DNA of 33,132 nucleotides, from contig JAPEVF010000502.1 in the NCBI GenBank assembly GCA_029747585.1, forward strand, positions 1-33,132, given 5' to 3'. The notes under the pieces are model-generated. The model had not been told where the DNA came from. It did not search any database and saw only the letters and a program-made list of their open reading frames with translations. How positions within the stretch are numbered: the first letter of the stretch is position 1; the number at the start of each line of letters is the position of its first letter. Of this stretch, positions 1 through 9,643 are shown piece after piece. The position numbers and the translations under genes were made by a program. Source of the DNA: Pleurotus djamor (taxonomy: Eukaryota; Basidiomycota; Agaricomycetes; Agaricales; Pleurotaceae).

Positions 1-794
1 CTCAGCGCACCAATCAATGCTGCCGTCGGTCTCCACGCTCCCGTTGATGCTGCCATCGGTGTCAATGCACCAATCAATGCCGGTGTTGGTATCCACGCAC
101 CTGTTGCGGCTGCCGTTGGTGCCTCAGTTCCTCTCTCTGCCGGCGTAGGCGTCCACGCACCGGTTACTGCAGGTGTCGGCCTCAGTGCTCCTGTCAGCCT
201 TGGACTGGGTGCTGCCGCTCCAGTTGGTGCTGGTCTACTCGGTGGACTTGGACTTGGCCTTGATACAACCGTCCACAATGTCGGCGCTACTGTCGGTAAC
301 TTGCTCACCAATGTCGGAGTCGGACTAGGTGCTAATGGACATGGATTGCTGGGAACTGGATTGTTGGGGAATGGATTGTTGGGAACTGGGCTGTTGGGAA
401 CTGGATTGGGATTGGGTGCCGGCATTCCAGCGGGAGCGTACGTTGCGCCGAATGTTGGGGTCTCGACAAGTGCTAGCTCAGGAGTGAATGTCGGTGCAGG
501 CACTGGCGCGAACGTTTACACCAGTGGAACCTCGAACGTAAACGTGAACGCAGGGACTGGCGCAAGCGTTGTTGCTGGAGGGAGCAGCAACGCTGGTGTT
601 TCTGTTGGGTCTGGTGTCAACGTAGGCACCTCTGGTACTTCGAACGTTGGCGTTTCAGTCGGTGCCGGAGCCAAGTCACCAGAAGAAACACACACACTTA
701 CTCAACATGTCACGACGACCATCGCCTCAAGTCCGACCGGTAAGTCTTAGTCAATGCCGAGATAAGCCTCCACTGAAGCTCTTCTTTAGCCTAG
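1..794 (+). CDS. Gly/Val/Ala-rich repeat protein, 3' part of gene
   Basis: The frame is open from base 1, so the gene begins left of the window. The first ~80 residues are degenerate 10-12 residue repeats of the form xxAPVxAxVGV. Next comes a run of LLGTG/LLGNG repeats, then Gly/Ser/Asn/Val-rich units such as SGTSNVNV and SGVNVGAG. Cys and aromatic residues are almost absent. The frame reaches TAG at 748-750, but a good intron (GTAAGT donor at 740, CTGAA branch, TTTAG acceptor at 789) would remove that stop and end the protein two codons later at 792-794; I prefer this end. The composition suggests a secreted structural or cell-wall-associated low-complexity protein, but no family is recognised and the N-terminus is not visible. 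Confidence 0.6.
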
Positions 795-1407
795 TCCCAT
801 TATTATACACGGTAAGCCGACACATTCGACCGAGGTTCTGATGTCACTGACCTTCGGGATGGTAGTGTTATATGGCATGTCAAAAAGTCGGGTGTAGAGA
901 TTGCATAGACTTGGAAACTGTTTTCCATACTGTAGGCCTTAGGATCGACTCGTCGTTTTATCTTTCTTGTTTAGTAATTGTTTATTCCACGCGTGATGAC
1001 TTAATGACATCTATATATCCCACAAAATTAACAGAACAACAAGCGAGACTATCAGCGAGAGAGAAAATACCTGGGAAACCCTCAAGGACCGTGATCATAC
1101 AATGTCGTTCAGACTCTTGATGGGACGTTGGCACATGAACCTACAAACAATCGGAAAGTATGGTCCCTAGTTCGGTGACTAGTGCCTTCGAAGAAGATAT
1201 AGCGCTTGCGCCATTCATTAAGCTAGTGGATTCATACCGAATGAGGGTGACACGTTGAACGGAAAATACAACTGTTATAGAAGAACTGGGGTAGGATGCA
1301 CTGATCTACCCCGTTTCCCTGCTTAATCCACGAGTAAGCGAAAGACGCATATATTATAATGTTGGGAACCAACTTACACCATTTGGTCGTAGGAAGTCCG
1401 TCTCGAT
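795..1407. other. Intergenic, no gene seen
   Basis: This AT-richer stretch lies between the repeat protein and the secreted-protein gene. A frame starting at 872 shows no family features or splice continuity. No RNA gene or repeat was recognised. Confidence 0.5.
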
Positions 1408-1995
1408 ATGTTCGAGGGCAAGCTGGGATTCTATCTCGTGTGGCTTCTTGTTACGTCAGTCCTGGGAGCACCGCTCGAAGGTTGGGATGATCGACGAGTG
1501 GTGGATGAGACTCTAGATCGCAGTCTCCATGAGACAGCGCTCGCGAAGCGGATTGTAGTGATTGGAGGACACGAAGGAGAGGTGGGAGGGAAGACCCGGG
1601 CTGGTCCTTTCATCATTGAACCATTGGAAGAAGAAGACCTCCCGCCACCACCGACTCCAGAGACCCCCGTTCACAGCACCAAGTTGAAACTAGGGCCTGC
1701 TGCCTATGCAGGCGGGATTCGACTTAATCGCGTGGGTTTGGCGATACCTAACTCCCAGCCACTCCCAGCCGTCAAATCGACACCTGGAGGATTGGTCGGA
1801 CTGGCAGCGGGAACGAGCATTTATAGCGGCAAAACCGTGTTCAATAGCGACACGTTGGACGATACCATTTCTGGGCTTCGGCTGCGCGTCGGAACAGCAA
1901 ACAGGCCCACAGCATTTCATCCTGATGCGCCAGAAGTGGGCGGGGGAGATGAGAAGAAAGATCCACGAAATGTAGTCAAAGCTCTTGTCTTTTAG
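1408..1995 (+). CDS. Small secreted protein, function unknown
   Basis: Single-exon frame of 195 residues starting at the first ATG. Residues 1-20 form a typical signal peptide: a hydrophobic core LGFYLVWLLVTSVLG followed by APLEG, a plausible cleavage region. A dibasic KR at 47-48 (ALAKR-IVV) fits a Kex2 processing site, so the mature protein may start near residue 49; an RR at 29-30 is an alternative. The remainder is Gly/Pro-rich with an acidic-proline patch (EEEDLPPPPTPETP) and has no cysteines, so it is not a disulfide-stabilised small secreted protein. No family was recognised. It may be a proprotein-type secreted factor or wall-associated polypeptide; that is inference. Confidence 0.55.
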   Translation: MFEGKLGFYLVWLLVTSVLGAPLEGWDDRRVVDETLDRSLHETALAKRIVVIGGHEGEVGGKTRAGPFIIEPLEEEDLPPPPTPETPVHSTKLKLGPAAYAGGIRLNRVGLAIPNSQPLPAVKSTPGGLVGLAAGTSIYSGKTVFNSDTLDDTISGLRLRVGTANRPTAFHPDAPEVGGGDEKKDPRNVVKALVF

Positions 1996-2080
1996 TGCTC
2001 GCAAAACCGTTTCCAAGACTTTCTGGTCATATAAACAGATACATGCGTCTGAGCTGACTTGTAAGGCCTATAAATTGAGA

Positions 2081-2402
2081 CTAGAACATAGGCTTCTGGC
2101 TCTGTAGAACGTCAGCATGATCTCGGTAGCCATTGAAGTCAAAGTCGAAAACTCACCTCGTCCAACGTCTCCAACAGTTCATCCATTCTTCGACACATGT
2201 CAGAAATCCTCTGATCCATACTTTCCAGCTGGCCGGACACCTGCCGCGCCATCTGGTCCATACTTGATTCGATCCTATCCATCTTCGCCAAGAATTCCTC
2301 TAGAATATCAATAATAGTAGATACCGACCGTTCTAAGAAGTTTTCAGGATCAATCCACTCGCACAAACACAGACGTGACATACCGGGCTTTTTGGGGGGC
2401 AT
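2081..2402 (-). CDS. Short coiled-coil protein
   Basis: Minus-strand gene starting MPPKKP. It has a clear final intron (2102-2156, donor GTGAGT, acceptor CTACAG) that joins ...LLETLDE to SQKPMF and a TAG at 2081-2083. A second candidate intron (2333-2383, 51 nt, GTATGT donor, CTGAA branch, TTAG acceptor) keeps the frame whether or not it is removed, giving 71 or 88 residues. The body is a heptad-patterned helix (FLAKMDRIESSMDQMARQ, then LESMDQRISDMCRRMDELLE), expected to form a coiled coil. There is no signal peptide or membrane segment. It lies next to other small coiled-coil genes. Function unknown. Confidence 0.5.
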
Positions 2403-2933
2403 TAGAGGTTGAAAATCAGTCAGTAATAGCAGGAAAAGTCCATAACGTCCAAGCCTCGCGTCTTAAAATGCCGTTCCACGTAAAAGACTCGCCAGGCATT
2501 AGCTTTGAACGTACTGGAGTCTTTCCAAGGAGGGTTCCGGCCAAGCGCCTAGGCGCCTATAATATCGCGCTCAAATCCCAGGGATGGGATGGTCGATCCT
2601 TTAATTCGCTGCCTACTTCCACACCAGTGACTTGCTACTTTCACAATCGAGGCACCGCTGTCAGTTCAAGTAATGAAGCCTGTATCACATCCAACGAAAT
2701 TTGAATTGACTCAGACTTCCTGGTGATACAACTTCTTTACTCAAATCTCCAAGCTTTAAGTTCGGTTCCGAGGCATCCTTGACCAATGTAATCTCCCAAG
2801 ACTCTGGAGTCTGGTGAGCACCCCCATCCCAATGTCTTTACATTTTCTCTGTTTTGTAACCATCGAACTGATTAAATATTCAGAAAAAACGCTGGCTATC
2901 TCCTCAGCTAAAGTGTATCTTGTCTCAATTCAG
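2403..2933. other. Intergenic, no gene seen
   Basis: Spacer between two minus-strand coiled-coil genes. It would hold the upstream region of the gene at 2081-2402 and the 3' end of the next gene. The plus-strand frame 2375-2704 overlaps the coiled-coil gene start and has no coding features. Confidence 0.4.
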
Positions 2934-3395
2934 CTATATCGCACTATTCAGCAACAAATCTCTTACCTTAGAAAGGATTGGCGAGCTAAGCTCTCCTTTC
3001 CTCTTCTGAACCGCCGTCTCCAAGTCTTTCTGAGTTTGCAGTAGCGTCTTGATGTAATCGTCCAGGTCCATCAAGGTTCCTTCTGCGTCGTGGATCTCCC
3101 TGTTGGTCATGTTTGCGACGGTGCGCTTGATCATCTTCAGTTTAGCTTCAAGTTTCTCTGCAGACCAGAAGGTTTGAGGTGGACGGCGTCTGATGATGTC
3201 GACCTTCACGCATACCTTCGTCTCCGTGATACTGATTGTTGTGATTGAATCGTCCTCCTGCGATACCGCCTGAGACGTGATCAAAGCGGTCTCCTCCGAA
3301 GCTACCACCTACAGCATCAGAGAGGTGAGCCATCACAAATCATCCCTGGTAGTGAATTGGATGGTCATCATACGTTCAGCGTTGGCTTCAGACAT
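2934..3395 (-). CDS. Gly/Asn-motif plus coiled-coil protein, copy A
   Basis: Three exons on the minus strand: 3374-3395, 3216-3308 and from 3157 leftward. Introns 3309-3373 and 3158-3215 have GT..AG ends and join in frame. The start is MSEANAER. Residues 10-31 form a Gly/Asn-rich block beginning SFGGDRFDHVSGG and ending GGRFNHN. After a short linker comes a charged helical stretch (KLEAKLKMIKRTV through DLETAVQKRKGEL) with coiled-coil character. If the GTAAGAG donor at 2966 is used, a few-residue terminal exon follows near 2900-2920; read through, the stop is at 2934-2936 (112 residues). The Gly/Asn block is shared with the divergent gene at 4357-4972. Function unknown. Confidence 0.6.
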
Positions 3396-4356
3396 TTGTG
3401 CAAATGATAATGGATGGAAGGAGAAGACTTTCTGGTTAGATGACCCTCTCATCTTGCTTGTTTTTATCTCGGAGTCGGCGCTAGCCTTCATCCTACAAAG
3501 CTACCGACCAGCTCGTCCGGAGAGTATTACCTTTGGGGAACTCCTAAGGTGTGTTTACCGTCCAAGCATCCATGTTTGGACTCGTCTTCCGAAATCTCTG
3601 CTACATTGACGCCTTATTCATCAGATAGGTACCATGAAATCCTCGAGGTGGCGTTTACCACCTAAGTCGCAACTCTGTCGTCTGCTCACCTGACGCTTGC
3701 GCGTCTAAACGATAATCCATCATGAAAAACTCGAGGAAGTAGACCATACGTGCGCGTCCTATCTCAACTGGATTTCGGAAGCAAATCGTCGAAACTGACA
3801 AGTAACAAATGTGCTCCTGTCATCCATCGCCTCTCTTTCGTCCAGTTTAGCGCTGAGTTCGGCCAAACGCGAAGGTGATGCTTGTTCTTCTACCGGACGC
3901 TACAAAATTAATGCCTCCAACAGCTTCTTTGTTTGAAACAATGTGGTCATGCTGTCTCGGACCATTCCCTCCATGTCCAATCCGTGCTTTTGTCCATTGA
4001 CCAGCTGACACTCAGCCACTCTCGATAAGCTGTCATGAAAACCTCAAGGTGCCTCTGTTGCACGCTCTTGGGCTAGTTGGCCAGGATATGTTCCCTCTTT
4101 ATCTACCCCTTTCTGTCGCTTCCGACGCCCAAGTGTCCAGCACATTCAATTGCGACGACATACGAGGCTTCACCAAGAGTACACAAGAGTATGCAAATGA
4201 ATTGTGTGCGATTTGCGTGCTGACATCCTTCCATGTATCGACTCCTTCGAACGCTGTGTCCTCATTAGGTACTCCAGTCTAGCGCTCGCATTCGAGGTAC
4301 TTATATTGAAGGCCACCATCCCTTCGAAGTTCATCAGCTACTTCTCTCCGAATTCA
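3396..4356. other. Divergent intergenic region between the motif-sharing pair
   Basis: This is the shared upstream space of the minus gene starting at 3395 and the plus gene starting at 4357. It contains the decayed frame at 3759-4130 and three similar short stretches with the core CATGAAA..CTCRAGG (near 3633, 3721 and 4033), which may be remnants of a repeated exon or intron boundary. No convincing TATA box was seen. Confidence 0.4.
3759..4130 (-). pseudogene. Decayed coiled-coil reading frame
   Basis: One minus-strand frame reads coding-like peptide (GTYPGQLAQERATEAP, then HGLDMEGMVRDSMTTLFQTK, then SRLAELSAKLDEREAMDD) but is broken by a TGA at 4044-4046 and a TAG at 3900-3902 before ending at 3759-3761. 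I found no convincing intron that removes either stop. Upstream, a possible start at 4334 with a good intron (GTACCT donor, CTAAT branch, ACACAG acceptor) gives another short coiled-coil-like peptide beginning MNFEGMVAF. Together these look like remains of one or two genes related in style to the neighbouring coiled-coil genes. A spliced functional gene with an unusual structure is not excluded. Confidence 0.3.
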
Positions 4357-4972
4357 ATGCCTGCCCACACATCGGGTAAGTACACCAGGCGTAGTATCCC
4401 TTATCCTCGTACGGCGAACTGATCTTCTTGTGCTTACAGTCCCTGTCTCTTTTGGTGGTGACACCTTCAAATCTGTCAGCGGCGGGAATGTCGGTGGCCG
4501 CCAAAACCACAACAGTATCACTGGTAAGCCAAAATGCCCTATAAGTTAAGTCTCTATCTTTACACCGTAGTGTTCACACCTCTTCCTAGACAGTGGACGT
4601 CCTTCTATCAGGAGTGGCCACTCGGGACACCGTGCTAGCGATGCGAGTGATGAAGAGGACTTCTCTGACTCTGTGGACGAGCCCGAGCGAGTCGTCCACC
4701 ACCATCACTCGTCAAGCACTGTCCGATACGCCGAGAGTAAGTTGGGCTGCCTACAAATGTAGCGAACCAAACGAATTCACATACTCTCAGCTACTCTGGA
4801 CGTCGCATTGAAGCAAGTCCAGAATAAAGTCTCCTCGATGAATTCGGAACAGATCGCCCAGTCTGAAAGGCACTTGTTTGCTTTGAAGCAGCGCATCGCC
4901 AATGACAAAAGGACTTGGCATGATTTGCATAAACTCGTTGAGTTGAGGAAGAAGGCCATCCGACGCGGGTGA
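4357..4972 (+). CDS. Gly/Asn-motif plus coiled-coil protein, copy B
   Basis: Four exons: 4357-4375, 4440-4523, 4590-4736 and 4791-4972. All introns are GT..AG and in frame, giving 143 residues. After MPAHTSVPV, residues 10-31 form the Gly/Asn block (SFGGDTFKSVSGG ... GGRQNHN), which matches the divergent neighbour's block residue for residue at 16 of 22 positions. The middle is Ser/Asp/His-rich with an acidic run (ASDEEDFSDSVDEPE) and HHHH. The C-terminal 60 residues are a charged amphipathic helix (TLDVALKQVQNKVSSMNSEQ onward) likely to be a coiled coil. The first intron sits just before the motif in both genes. The final codons GGG TGA overlap a GTGAGT, so a further exon is possible. Function unknown. 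Confidence 0.6.
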
Positions 4973-5435
4973 GTGGTGGAGATGTTTTGTCGGCTCGAAA
5001 ACATCTTATTCATATCCTCGACTTTAGCCATTGATCAGGCTGTTTTGTGGGGTTTCGTGCCCGTAAATAGCTTGACCGCCCTTGATGCATGATGACTGGC
5101 TTTACCCCATGACTCCAGATTATACATCCATACATTTCCCTTTCCCGTCTGCTGAAAGCTAAGAGCGATGTGAGCGTATTGTGTTGTTACTGCTTCACTC
5201 TCATCACTTTGGTAATCGCTTTCCCCCTTTCCAAGAAGGAAGGGGTTGCTAATATATCTCCGCGTCGCCGGAGTCTAATTGGCTTTTTGGGTGAGGCCTT
5301 GAGGCGTGAGCCTCAGGGTAGGTCATGCGACGAGCCATCAGATGATGCATCATTGGCGATCATCGTTCCTGAACAGGCCATGAGAATTACTGCGCTGAAG
5401 TCTGGTCGACGCTGCAACGTTGAACATTTACCTTC
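4973..5435. other. P450 upstream region, no gene seen
   Basis: Spacer and presumed promoter/5' leader of the P450 gene. A frame from 5170 with a hydrophobic start begins at a GTG rather than an ATG and overlaps the P450 first exon out of frame, so it is not annotated. Confidence 0.4.
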
Positions 5436-7671
5436 ATGGCCCTCATCACCCCAGGAATCGATTTCATTCTTCGAGGCATCATCAAGTACATCGTTCCCAA
5501 CGTCGCATTTGTCCTTGGCCTACGGAGATTAGCTGTACCCTGGCACATATCCCTTTTGACCGGTCTCTTGGCTATCCCCAGTTATGCGACCGTTCGTATC
5601 ATCTACTTCGACTATAAGCAGAGGAAAGAAGCTGAGAGATGGGGCGCGAGGATAATTCCACGTCTCAAGGGGAAGTGGTTAGGCAATGTCGACATCATCG
5701 GCGAAATGGACAACCACTTTTTGACCGGGTATCTTGGTGAGTCTCACCAAAATCCATGATTCGGTAGCTCACTTGAGAGCATGGAGTCTAGGCGATGGAC
5801 TAAAAGAGAAATTGGAAGAGCATGGATATGCTTTCAACTTCAATGTTTTATGGGAGCGAGACGCTGTCTTCACCGTTTCCCCAGATCATATCAAGCTTGT
5901 ACTGGCCACCGACTTCAACAATTACGAGAAAGGTGAGCCTCTCGTGTCAGACGCGGCCCATCAGCTCATTGGATCCAGGTAATCGTTTTATTGAGACAAT
6001 GGCACCTGTCTTGGGCGCCGGTGTCTTCAATTCGGACGGTGCGATGTGGAAGTTCCATCGGTCCATGACACGCCCTTTCTTCTCTCGCGACCGGATATCT
6101 CACTTCGACATATTCGATCGCCACGCAGAGCACCTGGTCTCTCGCATCAAACAACGCAATGCCCTTGGCCTTGCTGTGGATTTCCAAGACCTAGTTGGAC
6201 GGTTCACCTTGGACAGCGCGACGGAATTCCTGTTTGGTTCGTGCGTGAATTCGTTGAGTGGGAGATTGCCAATGCCCTATGGAGTTGAGGGTCTGATGGA
6301 CCAGGAGGGCGGCGTGGCTGGTGGGAACGAAGGCGGTGTCGCTGCTGATTTCCCTACCGCGTTTATGCGCGCTCAAGAAGCCGTCTCTGCNCGTGAACGG
6401 TTGGGTCCAATATGGCCTCTGTGGGAGATGTGGGGTGATAATACCAAGGCGCCAATGAAGATAGTCAATGCATTCCTCGAACCGATCATCGAAGAAGCCA
6501 TTCGGAAAAGAAAGTCAAACGTTGAGGCCACTGGCATAACGACAAACAAAGCCGATGTCCCCGAGGATCCTGAAGTCGGCGAGGACGAAACGTTGTTGGA
6601 CCATCTCGTCAAGTATACATCAGGTAAGATGGTGACCTTGCAAAACGCAGCGTTCTATTGACTCACATNATGATCAGATCCGGTTGTGCTCAAAGATGAG
6701 ACACTCAATATCATGTTAGCTGGTCGAGACACCGTGCGCACTTTCATCATCTTGAGTTAGGCGTCGCTAACCCTCCATAGACTGCCTCAACGCTCACTGT
6801 CCTCACCCACATCCTTGCCACACATCCACACATCCTCTCCCGTCTCCGAGCCGAGGTCATGTCCAAAGTTGGCCCCTCGCAGCGACCTACGTACGAGAGC
6901 ATCAGGGAGATGAAATACCTCCGTGCGGTCATCAACGAAGTCTTGAGGCTATTCCCTCCGGTGTGAGTCCCTCCAGTACTTGAAGATAANTATGAACCCA
7001 ACATTGGCCTTTGTGTAGCCCTTTCAATGTTCGTCAATCAATCAACCCGACTGTTTGGCCATCTACAGATCCTACCAAGAAACCTATCTTCATTCCTGCA
7101 CGTGCGAAAGTGATGTACTCTGTGTTCATGATGCAGCGACGAACAGACCTTTGGGGTCCCGATGGTCCGTTGATATCATGCCTACCTTTTTATAGTTGAT
7201 ACTGAATGTCACTAGCTGAGGAATTCGATCCAGACCGTTTCCTTGATGATCGGCTCAAGAAATATCTGATCTCGAATAGTTTCGCGTTTTTGCCATTCAA
7301 TGCTGGGCCCAGAATATGNCTTGGTCAACAGGTGCGCTTCATCACCTTTGTATTTCTCTGCAACTGTAGCGCGGGTCTGACGACATGCGTAGTTTGCGTA
7401 CAACGAAGTGTCGTTCATGGTCATCCGCCTNCTCCAACGATTTGACTCCCTCACATTTGATGAATCTGCTCAGCCACCCGAGACGCGCCCACCCGCGCAT
7501 TGGAAAGAAGCTGTTGGACTGAGAAAGAGTTATGAGAAGTTCTATCCCAAAGCAACATTGACTTTGTATGCCCATGTGAGTCGTGTTGCAAAGTGCCCGA
7601 GAGTTGTGCTTACACCATTTCTTGATNTTTAGGGAGGCATGTGGATCCGTGCCCATGAGACCACAGACTGA
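5436..7671 (+). CDS. Cytochrome P450 monooxygenase (CYP63-like)
   Basis: Nine exons: 5436-5736, 5792-5932, 5979-6623, 6678-6733, 6781-6962, 7019-7164, 7216-7331, 7393-7575 and 7633-7671. They give 602 residues. A hydrophobic N-terminus (about residues 33-58) fits an ER anchor. Landmarks in order: [20 protein letters not shown] (C-helix region), AGRDT at 377-381 (oxygen-binding I-helix), ExxR as EVLR at 434-437, PDRF at 496-499, and the heme loop FNAGPRICLG with Cys525. The cysteine codon is read as TGN (N at 7319), so the base is unresolved but TGC/TGT is expected. The length, slightly over the usual 500-560, comes from the N-terminal extension and an acidic loop before the I-helix. The family assignment rests on recall of basidiomycete alkane/aromatic-oxidising CYP63 proteins; the substrate is unknown. 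Confidence 0.88.
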
Positions 7672-8065
7672 CGTTTGATAACTTTGTATGTGTGTACGTA
7701 TTATAATCTATTTCNTATCTTGCTAGGTGTCCTTCGCGCTGGTTGAATGTGGGGACTAGAANTNGAATGCCCTATGACATCTGTGTCAGGGACACTCCTC
7801 TTTTNTCGTGAGTCTTGGCGCTAATCATGCATGCCTAATTCTCGACTTCCTGTTGGCCGAGGCCAGAGCCCCCTCGCATCCGCTGGAGCCAAGGTCTCGC
7901 GCCTGCCTGGAATGAGTGCATCCAAGCTAGATCGCGGTAACCCTATACTGGCGTGTTGCCGCCATATAAAAGCTCAGTGTAGATTACCCACCACCTACCA
8001 CTCACCTCAACGAGTATCTCTCAACAACGCCCTCGTTCCATTGACTTTAACCATCTTTTCTGCGA
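7672..8065. other. Intergenic with COX8 promoter
   Basis: Spacer between the P450 stop and the COX8 start. It carries a TATA box (see 7965-7971) and several N bases. A plus frame from 7831 runs across the COX8 start in another phase and is not supported. Confidence 0.5.
7965..7971 (+). promoter_or_regulatory. TATA box of the COX8 gene
   Basis: TATAAAA lies about 95 bp before the COX8 ATG, a normal distance for a fungal TATA box plus short leader. Confidence 0.5.
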
Positions 8066-8432
8066 ATGTCGACCGCACGCTTGGGCCTTTCTTCCCTTCG
8101 TGGANTCCGTGGCAGTTTACGAACCACTCCTATAAACTTTGTCTCTCGACGCTACGCTAGTGGACATGGGGTATGTCGCCCATGACCCCTAGAGGCGTCT
8201 CTCTGACTTCGATGCTTATTATTGTTATTTTCAGGCCCTCCCCTTCTCTACGACGAACAAGCGTGCCTTTGCCATCAAGTATGTTACATTCCTAGCTACG
8301 GGCTTCTCGATTCCTTTCATCGCNACCTGGTGGACATGGTTCGTCCTATGACCCTATNNCACTGCCATCTCCTTGCATCAACTGACTATTGGGATTGGTA
8401 GGAACAAGCCTGGAGGAATCCACAACCCATGA
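8066..8432 (+). CDS. COX8: Cytochrome c oxidase subunit VIIc (yeast Cox8-type)
   Basis: Three exons: 8066-8170, 8235-8338 and 8402-8432, giving 79 residues. Introns are 64 and 63 nt. Residues 1-30 are rich in Arg/Ser/Leu with no acidic residues (MSTARLGLSSLRG, ending VSRRYASGHG), a mitochondrial presequence. The mature part has the family pattern LPFSTTNKRAFAIK followed by one transmembrane helix (TFLATGFSIPFIATWW) and a short tail NKPGGIHNP. The protein is a small single-span subunit of respiratory complex IV in the inner mitochondrial membrane. Without the second splice the frame would stop early at WFVL, so the splice is favoured because it restores the conserved W-x-KPGG end. One base of codon 14 is N. 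Confidence 0.85.
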
Positions 8433-8762
8433 TGATGATGTATCATGCATGCATCATTTGCAAGTAGCACAACGGAAGATGTGATCCTTAATTTGTACTA
8501 TACTCCACAACATTTTATACAATCTACTTCATCGCCCTCGAACCCTAGTCTCTCCAGAGCACCAGCTAGGCGCATTTGCGTCTTGATTACTTCGTAACAA
8601 TTGATCTGCTGATGAACGAGTGAGCCCCTGAGTGCTTCTCAGTTTCACATCTCCGGGAAGAACGAGTTGACTGACTCACAGCCTCACTCTCATCGTGTAT
8701 AAGTGCCGTACGCGTCGTCAGACGCCTTTCCCCCTTCCTTTACNTTTTCGCGCGTTAGCACA
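8433..8762. other. Intergenic between COX8 and the PAH gene
   Basis: 3' region of COX8 and upstream region of the PAH-repeat gene. No gene, repeat or clear TATA box was seen. Confidence 0.4.
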
Positions 8763-9643
8763 ATGCCCTCATCAACCGCTGCAGCCTCCGACATTGACCA
8801 TATAACAAGTACCCTCGAGTCACAGCAGATCAGTACTGAGGGGCCTCCTAGTGTGGAGGGAAACGGCGCTGCCATTAACACCGCCGTACCACCCCACACT
8901 GCGCTCACGGTTTCTGATGCTTTGGCATACCTTGATGCTATCCGAGATCGTTACGAGAAAACTCCAGAGACATACACAGAGTTTCTAAACGTGATGAGCG
9001 GGTTCAAAAGCCAGACGTATGTGACGACCTTTGCTTTGGGTGCACGATAGTAATAATGATGCTTTGATCTATTATTAGCTTGGATACTCTGGATGTGATC
9101 GGACGTATCTGCCACCTATTTGCGGATTCTCCTGACCTCATTGAGTCGTTCAACTCCTTCTTACCCCCTACCCTCAACACGGAGATTGTCAAGGATAATC
9201 CAGACGTGCCCACGGTGGATATAGTTACGTGCGATCCGAACGGAAATCATCGCGTCGCAGTCGATCTCACAGAAGACGATACGCGAAGGCTTGCTGCTGG
9301 TTTGAAGGAGCAGGCCGTCAACCCTCCAGCACCTAGGGGCACCCCCGCTCAAGGAATCGACCTCGAATTTTCCAAACGTCTAAATTGTCTGAACGATGCA
9401 AAGGAGAAGTATGACGATGGAACAGAAGATAGTATTTACAAGAAACTCTTGCGTCTGCTGGAGAAGTCGTCCGAGATCGGATTGGTAAGTCCTTAGTTTT
9501 GTTATCTGTCAATGCAGGCTAATATCGTAGCACTCGCTCTCCTACAGCTTGGTGTACATGAGGGTGTAAGGGGACTATTCAAGGATGATCCAGAGCTCTG
9601 CGAAAAGATTCTAGCCTTCACACCTCTTACCCCGGACGCTTGA
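8763..9643 (+). CDS. Short protein of two PAH (Sin3-type) repeats
   Basis: Three exons: 8763-9016, 9079-9484 and 9548-9643, giving 251 residues. Residues about 51-115 read as a paired amphipathic helix domain: VSDALAYLDAIRDRYEKTPE, then YTEFLNVMSGFKSQTLDT, then VIGRICHLFADSPDLIESFN and SFLPP. This is the canonical Sin3 PAH order: helix, Y-x-x-FL, V-x-x-LF, and L-x-x-F-N-x-FLP. Residues about 182-247 look like a second, more divergent PAH repeat (LNDAKEKYDDGT ... GLFKDDPELCEKILAFTPL). PAH domains bind short amphipathic helices of transcription factors. Full Sin3 is over 1000 residues with an HDAC-interaction domain that is absent here, so this may act as a free-standing PAH adaptor or decoy. 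The start was chosen at the first ATG. Confidence 0.75.

Noticed and set aside
5170..5532. Frame with a hydrophobic start upstream of the P450
   Set aside because: It begins at GTG rather than ATG, overlaps the P450 first exon out of frame, and loses any signal-peptide logic after 20 residues.
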